Shown: piece by piece, positions 55,200-64,000 of the stretch
Layout of the letters: each line of letters starts with the position of its first letter
Position numbering within the stretch: position 1 is the stretch's first letter
Source: Ampullaceana balthica
Taxonomy: Eukaryota; Mollusca; Gastropoda; Lymnaeidae
NCBI GenBank assembly: GCA_944989445.1
Contig: CALYLW010001392.1
Coordinates: 46,180-110,179, forward strand
Length of the DNA: 64,000 bases
Direction of reading: 5' to 3'
Position numbers and translations under genes: made by a program
Notes under the pieces: generated by a model
Databases searched by the model: none
Told to the model about the DNA's origin: nothing
The model's input: the letters and a program-made list of their open reading frames with translations, nothing else

Positions 55200-55575
55200 A
55201 CAAATAAACACTGGAAGACACTTTTTTATTCATTTTCTGGATATAGCAGGAGTTAACTCTTACATTCATATCATCCTCCTCCCTGCAGTTCTGGTCCTTA
55301 TCATGTGGCTGAATCAAATCATACAACGTATATAAATAACATAGAAACATGTTGCAACTTTTCTCAAATAAACAAACAACCTCAAGACTTGAATCATTAC
55401 ACCGCATCAAACTGCCACAGTTGTAATACAATGTTTACAGTCTACAAATTTTTATTTAAATATTTGTATAAAAACATGTTTGCTAAGGCAGCATCTAATA
55501 AAAATGGATGAGATGGGATTTTTAGAAATGTTTTAGTTTGATATAGACGCCTCTGCCTCGTGTTATTATAATTTT
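55200..55575 (+). repeat. Fam-B interspersed repeat (copy 3, diverged)
   Basis: ATGTGGCTGAATCAAATCAT, GAAACATGTTGCAA and GATGAGATGGGATTTTTAG occur in the same order as in the 21.2-21.9 kb copy. The first part is poorly conserved. Confidence 0.6.
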
Positions 55576-55689
55576 GGAAGAAGGGTTTCCAACATCTCCA
55601 TGACAAATTTAAAAGAAAAAAAAATGTTTATTTTCATCGTAACAGGCGAGGAAAAGACACTGCTCTCCCGTCTTAACATTTACTTAGGA

Positions 55690-57030
55690 TTTTATGAATT
55701 AACGAGCAACAAATCCAGTCCAAGGACGTTCCGCCACCGTTCAGTGGCATTTTATAACTCCAATCTTAACAGCCGTCTCGACCGGCATACATGTGCATCA
55801 CGTCAAAAATACTATTCATTATAGTTAAAATAAATAAATCGTAAAAACAGAGCTTTTGACTACAAATCCCAACGCGCATAACTCAAAATAAAGTCTTGGA
55901 AGAAATACTGCACCAAAATTAACTAGTTTTGAGATCGATCGCATGTACCGTAATTAAATTAATATTTTTTTAGATTATTTTATTTATTCCTATGTATCAT
56001 GTTATTTTTTGAGATAGAGTGTCGCGGTGCGTATTATATTGAACAACTTTTCTGTCGCGCAATAAGGTGCGTATTTTATTGACAACTCTTTTTATAAACA
56101 TATTCCCGATCGGTGCGCATTATATTATAATGGGGACGCGGTGGTCGAGTGGCAGCGCACTGGACTGTCGAACCGATGGTCACGGGTTCGAATCCGTGTG
56201 AAGGCAAGGGTTTGTTCCCGGGGCCTAGGGCGTCCCTGAGTCACCCCGCTCCGAATGGGTACCTAACACTACATGTAGTTAGGCGGCTGGGTAATGCGTG
56301 GAACCCACAAAGCCGTGGCTTGTGAATGCTGCATCACTTGCCAACAGATCATCTGTCATGGTCTGTGGACGCAACTATCTTCTGCATAGAAGGAGCGTCT
56401 GTATAGATAAGATAAGAAGATGTTTTACGACACAACTGCAATTTTGTATTTTTGGATGGTCTTGCGCTGCGTATTATAATGAACATTCTTTTATTTATGT
56501 CTCGTACATAAAGGATTTATAGTAAAAAACTTGGGTTTTTCCGATTTTAAAAAATTAAATCCTTTATATTAACTCGTGGTGTCTGCTTGCGCCCTTGCTT
56601 GCTTGTCGCCAAAACTTTGGATCGATTTTAACCCACTTCCTCGTAAGCTAGCGAGATGAAATTTTGCAGGCAGTTTCGTACTGATAATAAAAAACTATGC
56701 ATAACAATTTCAGATCAATTGCATGTACCGTAATTAATTTTTTGAATTGTTCGATTTTTTTTATTTTGTCACTATGTATCATGTTAAATTTCTTTGCTAT
56801 AGTGTCGCGGTGCGTTTTATATTGAACGACCTTTCCTGTCGCGCAATAAGGTGCGTATTTTATTACCAACACTTTTTATAAACATATTCCTGATCATTGC
56901 GCATTATATTAAACACGTTTTACGACACCACTGCAATTTTGTATTTTTGGATGGTCTTGCGCTGCTGCGTATTATAATGAACATTCTTTTAGTTACTTCT
57001 CGTACATAAAGGATTTTTAGTCAAAAACTT
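55690..57030. repeat. Repeat D: CCAAGGACGTTCCGCC head plus tandem duplication
   Basis: The head (GTCCAAGGACGTTCCGCCAC; ATGTGCATCACGTCAAAAAT) matches the start of the 59.8 kb Helitron-like element. Two diverged copies of one segment follow (about 55.93-56.56 and 56.72-57.03 kb; GTCGCGCAATAAGGTGCGTA; TTTTGGATGGTCTTGCGCTG). The first of these copies is split by the SINE. Confidence 0.6.
56132..56413 (+). mobile_element. tRNA-derived SINE (copy 2, full length)
   Basis: The head has A box TGGTCGAGTGG (56142-56152) and B box GGTTCGAATCC (56185-56195), which match the Pol III consensus. The body includes CCTAGGGCGTCCCTGAGTCA and GGCGGCTGGGTAATGCGTGG. The 3' tail (56368-56400) has GACGC/GCGTC and TTCT/AGAA pairing, then AGATAAGATAAGAAG. 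It is flanked by a segment whose uninterrupted relative lies at 56.88-56.93 kb. The intact boxes make it a candidate for transcription. Confidence 0.88.
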
Positions 57031-57283
57031 GTATTTTAACGTTTTTTTAAATATGCCCTAAAACAATGATATTTTCTACCTGTGTACATTTGTAGTAATC
57101 CCACTACTAGGTTTTTAAAAACTTCATTTAAAAAGCACATCTTTTCAAACTTTACTTCCTGAATTAACAATTTAAAATTTCTCTGACATGACTGATAAAA
57201 GTAGTTTAGTTATACCATCAAGTCATTTTTGTTTTGTTTAGCTAGAAAATGAAAGTTTTAAATTAAAGGTTATTATATATATA

Positions 57284-57797
57284 CTAGAGATAACCCGCCA
57301 AAAATGACGGAATCTGTTTTGGTTCAAACAGCACTATAAAACAAAATCGATCGCAGCGCCACCTAACAGCACTACATACATACAGACAACGGGAATCAAT
57401 AACATAAGTAACTTATCCTTGTTTGATAAATACGAAATATTAAACTTGCTGAAATGTACACAAAGTATTTCATAATTATAAATCCTCAAATCCTATTTTA
57501 ACATCGTTCCCTTTTCAAAAATTAAAATATAAGCTAAAACAATGACGTCATATAATTTTTTTTTACAGGGCATCTTTAATTTATAATTATTTTGCACACC
57601 TTTTTGTGCGCCTTCCGATGCACGCCTTGTATTAAAATATAAGCTCACACTTTTATAATAAGGCCGAAAAGGAATTTAATGGGTAAGCCCGAAAAAAAAC
57701 ATCAAGAGAATAAAACAAAATCGATCGCAGCGCCACCTAACAGCATTACAAATTACATCCATACATACATACAGACAACGGGAATTATGTATATTGA
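57284..57797 (-). mobile_element. Helitron-like HL-d, complete 514-bp copy
   Basis: On the minus strand: 5' A|TCAATATACATAATTCCC then (GTAT)n, body with CGCAGCGATCGATTTTG-like and TATATGACGTCATTG words, and a 3' CCGTCATTTTTGGCGGGTTA with CTAG|T (57284-57287). The segment with GATCGATCGCAGCGCCACCT occurs twice (57.34 and 57.72 kb). Confidence 0.65.
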
Positions 57798-57801
57798 TAT
57801 G

Positions 57802-57804
<3 letters not shown>

Positions 57805-57862
<58 letters not shown>
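57805..57862. repeat. (AT)n microsatellite
   Basis: An AT run lies next to the HL-d 5' end. Confidence 0.95.
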
Positions 57863-58049
57863 CTATTTTTATGTTGTGTGCGGTGCTCTAAGCTGCTAGC
57901 TGGTGAGTCACGTTATATTTGTTATTGGTTATGTTTAGCGGATGAGGGATTGTTACCAATTATCTTTCTGTGAGGTTTCAGGGGCCTTCGAAAGTTCCAC
58001 AACCTGACAATCAATCGTGGTATTTCTGTTTAAAATATTGAATTGGTGT

Positions 58050-58515
58050 GGTCAACATTTGTTTAAACAGGGAGGGTTGTAGTGAAAACCTTAATGGTCA
58101 ACATTTGTTTAAACAGAGAGGGTTGTAGTGTAAACCTTAATGGTCAACATTTGTTTAAACAGAGAGGGTTGTAGTGTAGACCTTAATGGTCAACATTTGT
58201 TTAAACAGAGAGGGTTGTAGTGTAAACCTTAATGGTATACATTTTTCTTTAAACAGAGAGGGTTGTAGTGTAAACCTTAATGGTCAACATTTGTTTAAAC
58301 AGAGAGGGTTGTAGTGTAAACCTTAATGGTCAACAATTTTCTTTAAACAGAGAGGGTTGTAGTGTAAACCTTAATGGTCAACATTTTTCTTTAAACAGAG
58401 AGGGTTGTAGTGTAAAGCTTAATGGTCAACATTTCTTTAAACAGAGAGGGTTGCAGTGTAAACCTTAATGGTCAACATTTCTTTAAACAGAGAGGGTTGC
58501 AGTGTAAACCTTAAC
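58050..58515. repeat. 46-bp tandem repeat, about 10 copies
   Basis: CAGAGAGGGTTGTAGTGTAA plus ACCTTAATGGTCAACATTTG recurs at about 46 bp. Units differ by TTTGTTTAAAC, TTTTCTTTAAAC and TTTCTTTAAAC linkers, with like units adjacent. Confidence 0.93.
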
Positions 58516-58849
58516 TCCGATCATCGATCTCGGTCAAATTTATTTTTTAAATATACATTTGATATTGGCCAAAAGCCTGGCATTAATTTTACAAAAATCA
58601 ATTTTAATTCCAATTTTTGAAGCTCCATTTAAACATTGTTAGAGACATAAACAGAACAGTTTACACAGTTAATTATGTAGACATGCAAAGTGATGTGTGG
58701 GAAATTTGGGGACAAACAACATCAGTGATGACTGTTGGTCCAGTAGACTTTCTCGTACCTGTTTCATGGATTCCGGCACCGGTCCGCAGACCACCACTTT
58801 GAGAAGCACTGAGCTACTCTACCTTTAAATTGTATTAATAAGCTTGTAT
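58516..58849. other. Non-coding stretch
   Basis: A 61-residue plus-strand frame (58617-58802) has no recognisable domain. Nothing else is seen. Confidence 0.4.
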
Positions 58850-58910
58850 TTAAACCAAGCTGATTGTATTTTAATTGTTAATCTTGTTGTATATTTACAC
58901 ATACATACAT

Positions 58911-58963
<53 letters not shown>

Positions 58964-59790
58964 TATAACATATGGTATATCAGGTCTACTTTAGATTGTG
59001 TACATTGGTTAAATCTGTATGAGTGTGTGAGTTTGTGTGCGTGTTGGTGTGCATAGAATCATTAGAAAATGACAATAAAATCTGCGGTATTTGATAATTG
59101 AAAACCTTTGTTTATTTTATAACTACTATTTACTTAAAATAAAAAATTTAAGTTCATGTTAATCTATTTGAATGTAATAATAGGAATGGTTTTTTGTTAT
59201 CCAAGAATAGGGTAAAATCTTTACTTTAAATGGCTTGGTATTGTCATATCTTACATGCTATAACTTTGTATTTCCTGTCAGAGCGCACTAAAAAGCACCA
59301 GTACTTATTGATTTAATTTGACGCTATAGAAAAAACAAAGTAGTTTGCAAATTAATGAGAACGAAACATTTTTCATCTTTAATGTATGTTTCAATCTCTG
59401 CATGAAATGAATTTGTTATAGGTCTGTGAGACACAGTATTATTGATTTGTATTATGTTAATCTATTGTTTTATGTAACACAAAATTATACATGGAAAAAT
59501 ATTTAATTTGACGAAAAATAGCAATTTTTTTAATATCATATTTATTTACCATTACTGGAACTATTAATTTATTTTATTTACTGACATATATTTGATGTCT
59601 AGTTGTATAGATTTGCGTTGGGAGTCGATTGTGGAAGTTTGTAATATATCTAGGTGGCTTGCCATCTAAGTTCGTTCCCTTTAATAAGGGATACTATGCC
59701 AATGAATTGCTAGTTTTCTCTTAACCCTGTTACAGACTGAGTTTAAAGAAGTTCATGTAATTTGATCACTTTTAATGGAATTTAAAAATT
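58850..59790 (-). repeat. Fam-A, long copy, first part
   Basis: The distal part with TA and TG microsatellites (58.86-59.07 kb) aligns with 29.19-29.37 kb. The box is at about 59275-59330 and the double hairpin at about 59648-59696 (TAGGTGGCTTGCCATCTA keeps the stem by a G-T pair), 318 bp apart. The copy is interrupted at 59791 by a Helitron-like element and resumes at 61506. Confidence 0.75.
58918..58975. repeat. (TA)n microsatellite
   Basis: A TA run lies in the distal part of a Fam-A copy; the 29.24 kb copy has a shorter one at the same place. Confidence 0.9.
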
Positions 59791-59791
59791 A

Positions 59792-61504
59792 TCTATATAT
59801 ATAAAAATCAAAGTCTGTATTTATGTATGTATGAGCAACAAAGCCCGTCCAAGGACGTTCCGCCACCGTTCGGTGGCATGTTGTAACTCCTCTCCAACAG
59901 CCGTTTCGACCGGCATTATATGTGCATCGTGTCAAAAATACTATTTATTATATTTAAAATAAATAACTCGTAAAAACAGAGTTTTTTTTCAATAAATCCC
60001 AAAGCGCATAACTCAAAATAAAGTCTTGTAAGAAATACTGCACCAAAAATAACTCGTCTTGAACTTGAACGTCCGCGTAAACGGCGTACACGTGATCCAT
60101 ATGATGGCTGTGGGAGTCATATTTGTTTGAGGGACCAATCACTATAGATTACCGGACAGAACGGACAGAAAGGAAAGAAACTTGCCTTTTATTATATAGG
60201 ATGTCCTTTATAGCTGACTCGACCATTCATCCGATCGCCATAAAACTTTTGGAGACTTTTGAGTACGCTCCTGGGATGGTAACTGGCAAATATATTTTGC
60301 AATATTTAACACTCATGGGGCCCATAATATTTTTTTTTATACTTGTATGAGCTATATAAAAATTACGTAAGCTATTAAGCGTAGCTATTAGGTAAATTGA
60401 TGGATCTTAACCAAATTTTGTATATAACAACTTGGTAGACAATATTAAAATACTTTAGGGCACTAATTTTCTAATGTCCATTTCTTTGGGGCTGGTGGCC
60501 CAAAATGTATTTTTTCATAGACGTTTAAGAGTTTATTCCCTATTCAAGTATTAAAGATCTTGAGAAATATACATAAATATATCTACTATGAAATTGATTG
60601 AAATAAACAGGTGTTTTGAACTTGATATCTTGCACTAAATTTGGCCCTTGGGCCCTTAATGTCGTTTTTTGCTTATAGGAGCTATACAAAAATTAGTTTA
60701 TGCGTTAGCTACTGAGTAAATGAAAAGATCCTAATCAAAGTTTGTATATAAAAACTTGATAGCACATATTAAAATAACAAAGGGCACTGCACTTCTAATG
60801 TCCAATTGTTTAGGGCTGGGGTTCCCAAATGTGTTTTTTTGTACATGTTTGAGATATTATTTGCCATTCTATTTTTAAACTTTGTGAGAAATATATCCAT
60901 GATGAAACTGAATTAAAATGAACAGCATTTTTAAATTTACATCTTACATCGAATAGCCCGAGGCCCCAAATGTCTTTTTTTGTGTGTATACTCTAAGATA
61001 TTATTTCTCACTCAGTTTTTAACGACCTTGAGAAATATATCCATGATGAAACTGAATTTAAATGAACAGGTTTTAAAAATGTACATCTTGAACCAAATGG
61101 GTCCGGTGGCCCCTTTAAGTTTTTTTCTTCTTATATTAGCTAAAAAATTAGTTTAATTGTTAGATAATGAGAAAATAACTGGATATTGATCAAACTTGGT
61201 ATATAAGAACTTAAGAGCCTATATTAAATTATTTTAGGGCACTGAACTCCTAATGTCCATTTCCTCGGGTCTGTGGGCCCTAAATGTGTTTTTACTAAAC
61301 TTTTAGTATACATGTATTGTGTTCCCCATTCAATTTTACACGATATTGAGCAATATAGATAAATATATTTATAGATTTGTAATGAAAATGAACAGATTTT
61401 CGAACTTCATATGTTAAACTGATGACCCTTAAAGTAATTTCTTTCTTATCTATATGTGTATTCCTTTTTACTGAGATCGTTGCAACGCTTGACGGGTCTG
61501 CTAG
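59792..61504 (+). mobile_element. Helitron-like HL-c, 1.7-kb copy
   Basis: The 5' end is A|TCTATATATATAAAAATCAA then GTATGTATG. The 3' end is GCAACGCTTGACGGGTCTGC then TAG|T (CTAG 61501-61504). The first 400 bp carry the CCAAGGACGTTCCGCCACCG head shared with 55.7 kb. The rest is about four diverged units of roughly 310-340 bp, each with a GGGCCC-type block, TTAATGTC(G/C) and TTGAGAAATATA. No coding is present. It disrupts a Fam-A copy, whose two halves flank it. Confidence 0.65.
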
Positions 61505-61505
61505 T

Positions 61506-61680
61506 ATTTTATAAAAATTATAAACTTTGGAAAAAAATTAATTTATTTTTCTTTTGTCTCCACACTTGACTAAATATTAAATGATAATTTTATGATTAGT
61601 TTAAACACTAAACTATTTCTACTATTCATAAAAGTGCTCAAGACCACACTAAAACATTTCTAAATATCTCATCACATTTA
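61506..61680 (-). repeat. Fam-A, second part after interruption
   Basis: GTTTAAACACTAAACTATTT and GACCACACTAAAACATTT match the reverse lead-in at 53.30-53.38 kb, continuing the copy that was cut at 59790. Confidence 0.7.
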
Positions 61681-61754
61681 CATAGATGCAGACCTAGATA
61701 AAATTATTTTATATATGATCTTATTAACAGAGAGTGGAGACTGTAAATATTTTA

Positions 61755-61868
61755 TAACAACTGTCACAGTTTGATACCGTGTGATGATTATATAACAACT
61801 GTCACAGTTTGATACCGTGTGATGATTATATAACAACTGTCACAGTTTGATACCGTGTGATGATTATA
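61755..61868. repeat. 38-bp tandem repeat, 3 copies
   Basis: TAACAACTGTCACAGTTTGA plus TACCGTGTGATGATTATA repeats exactly at a 38-bp spacing. The unit holds an inverted repeat AACTGTCACAGTT. Confidence 0.92.
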
Positions 61869-61953
61869 ACCTTGATGTTGTTTGTTTTTGTAAGTATATT
61901 TTGTACAATGTTTCTAGTGTATTTCAACAAGTTGTAAGATTGGATTCAGTCAT

Positions 61954-64000
61954 ATATCAGGGACAAGTACTGCAAGGAGAAGGATGAAATAACGACGTGT
62001 TTGGTAGCCGTTATATCAAGGACAAGTACTGCAAGGAGAAGGATGAAATAAGGACGTGTTTGGTAGCCGTTATATCAAGGACAAGTACTACAAGGAGAAG
62101 GATGAAATAGGACGTGTTTGGTAGTCGTTATATCAAGGACAAGTACTGCAAGGAGAAGGATGAAATAAGGACGTGTTTGGTAGCCGTTATATCAAGACAA
62201 GTACTACAAGGAGAAGGATGAAATAAGGACGTGTCTGGTAGCCGTTATATCAAGGACAAGTACTACAAGGAGAAGGATGAAATAGGACGTGTATGGTAGC
62301 CGTTATATCAAGGACAAGTACTACAAGGAGAAGGATGAAATAGGACGTGTATGGTAGCCGTTATATCAAGGACAAGTACTACAAGGAGAAGGATGAAATA
62401 GGACGTGTTTGGTAGCCGTTATATCAAGGACAAGTACTGCAAGGAGAAGGATGAAATAAGGACGTGTTTGGTAGCCGTTATATCAAGGACAAGTACTACA
62501 ATGAGAAGGATGAAATAAGGACGTGTTTGGTAGTCGTTATATCAAGGACAAGTACTGCAAGGAGAATGATGAAATAAGGACGTGTTTGGTAGCCGTTATA
62601 TCAAGGACAAGTACTGCAAGGAGAAGGATGAAATAAGGACGTGTTTGGTAGCCGTTATATCAAGGACAAGTACTACAAGGAGAAGGATGAAATAGGACGT
62701 GTATGGTAGCCGTTATATCAAGGACAAGTACTACAAGGAGAAGGATGAAATAGGACGTGTTTGGTAGCCGTTATATCAAGGACAAGTACTGCAAGGAGAA
62801 GGATGAAATAAGGACGTGTTTGGTAGCCGTTATATCAAGGACAAGTACTACAAGGAGAAGGATGAAATAAGGACGTGTTTGGTAGCCGTTATATCAAGGA
62901 CAAGTACTACAAGGAGAAGGATGAAATAAGGACGTGTTTGGTAGCCGTTATATCAAGGACAAGTACTGCAAGGAGAAGGATGAAATAAGGACGTGTTTGG
63001 TAGCCGTTATATCAAGGACAAGTACTACAAGGAGAAGGATGAAATAGGACGTGTATGGTAGCCGTTATATCAAGGACAAGTACTACAAGGAGAAGGATGA
63101 AATAGGACGTGTTTGGTAGCTGTTATATCAAGGACAAGTACTGCAAGGAGAAGGATGAAATAAGGACGTGTTTGGTAGCCGTTATATCAAGGACAAGTAC
63201 TGCAAGGCGAATGATGAAATAAGGACGTGTTTGGTAGCCGTTATATCAAGGACAATTACTGCAAGGAGAAGGATGAAATAAGGACGTGTTTGGTAGCCGT
63301 TATATCAAGGACAAGTACTCCAATGAGAAGGATGAAATAAGGACGTGTTTGGTAGTCGTTATATCAAGGACAAGTACTGCAAGGCGAATGATGAAATAAG
63401 GACGTGTTCGGTAGCCGTTATATCAAGGACAATTACTGCAAGGAGAAGGATGAAATAAGGACGTGTTTGGTAGCCGTTATATCAAGGACAAGTACTGCAA
63501 GGAGAAGGGTGAAATAAGGACGTGTTTGGTAGCCGTTATATCAAGGACAATTACTGCAAGGAGAAGGATGAAATAAGGACGTGTTTGGTAGCCTTTATTT
63601 CAAGGACAATTACTGCAAGGAGAAGGATGAAATAAGGACGTGTTTGGTAGCCGTTATATCAAGGACAAGTACTACAAGGAGGAGGATGAAATAAGGACGT
63701 GTTTGGTAGCCGTTATATCAAGGACAAGTACTGCAAGGAGAAGGATGAAATAAGGACGTGTTTGGTAGCCGTTATATCAAGGACAAGTACTACAAGGAGG
63801 AGGATGAAATAAGGACGTGTTTGGTAGCCGTTATATCAAGGACAATTACTGCAAGGAGAAGGATGAAATAAGGACGTGTTTGGTAGCCTTTATTTCAAGG
63901 ACAATTACTGCAAGGAGAAGGATGAAATAAGGACGTGTTTGGTAGCCGTTATATCAAGGACAAGTACTACAAGGAGGAGGATGAAATAAGGACGTGTTTG
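61954..64000 (+). repeat. 59-bp satellite, about 35 copies, continues past window
   Basis: The unit TATATCAAGGACAAGTACTG, CAAGGAGAAGGATGAAATAA, GGACGTGTTTGGTAGCCGT repeats every 58-59 bp. Variants (TACTAC, GACAATTACTGC, GGAGGAGGATG, AAATAGGACGTGTATGG with one base less) recur in groups, indicating multi-unit duplication. Both 58- and 59-bp units occur, so no frame is maintained. The array reaches the last base of the window. Confidence 0.97.

Overview
This is an AT-rich, repeat-dominated stretch of a eukaryotic (metazoan) nuclear genome. The presence of RTE-type and other non-LTR retrotransposons, a tRNA-derived SINE, hAT-type MITEs, Helitron-like elements and many minisatellites, together with the absence of operons or bacterial gene spacing, rules out a prokaryote or phage. 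The mix fits a lophotrochozoan invertebrate; a gastropod mollusc is my best guess, but this is inference from general repeat character and not a database match. I see no intact host protein-coding gene. Every long reading frame is either a decayed transposon protein or an artefact of a tandem repeat whose period is a multiple of three (18-residue repeats at 0.4-0.8 kb, 16-residue repeats at 35.6-36.0 kb, poly-Leu/Cys/Val or poly-Gln/Asn/Thr from TTG/CAA tracts at 43-51 kb).

Layout. 0-3 kb: Helitron-like debris with minisatellites, then a minus-strand LINE reverse transcriptase remnant and a SINE that share the same 3' tail. 3-14 kb: mostly non-coding, with copies of an unnamed interspersed repeat (here Fam-A), a hAT MITE, a TA-flanked TIR element and several minisatellites. 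14.15-17.57 kb: a Helitron-like element swollen by an internal tandem array. 18-21.9 kb: a hAT remnant with a nested MITE, more Fam-A, and Fam-B. 21.92-25.20 kb: a complete but mutated RTE-type LINE with 14-bp target-site duplications. 25.3-29.4 kb: a Fam-A copy broken by a LINE stub and by a MITE, then Helitron-like and hAT-like pieces. 29.4-30.8 kb: a 26-bp satellite. 32-41.7 kb: Fam-A copies, two minus-strand LINE remnants (one carrying a second LINE end nested in it), Helitron-like copies and minisatellites. 42.95-52.68 kb: eleven Helitron-like units head to tail, nine of them loaded with TTG trinucleotide tracts and arranged partly as a three-unit higher-order repeat. 53.4-57.8 kb: nested hAT-like elements with a Pol III tRNA-like unit, and a full SINE. 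58-64 kb: Fam-A interrupted by a 1.7-kb Helitron-like element, then a 59-bp satellite that runs off the window.

The parts interact as a record of mobile-element history. The SINE and the LINE at 1.6 kb share a 3' tail, which suggests that the LINE machinery copies the SINE. Several nested insertions have readable target-site duplications, giving a relative order of events (for example HL-d, then a LINE, then a second LINE end at 39.7-41.7 kb). The most interesting unexplained item is Fam-A: at least eleven copies keep two adjacent hairpins and, about 300 bp away, a conserved box. It has no recognisable coding region or terminal repeats.
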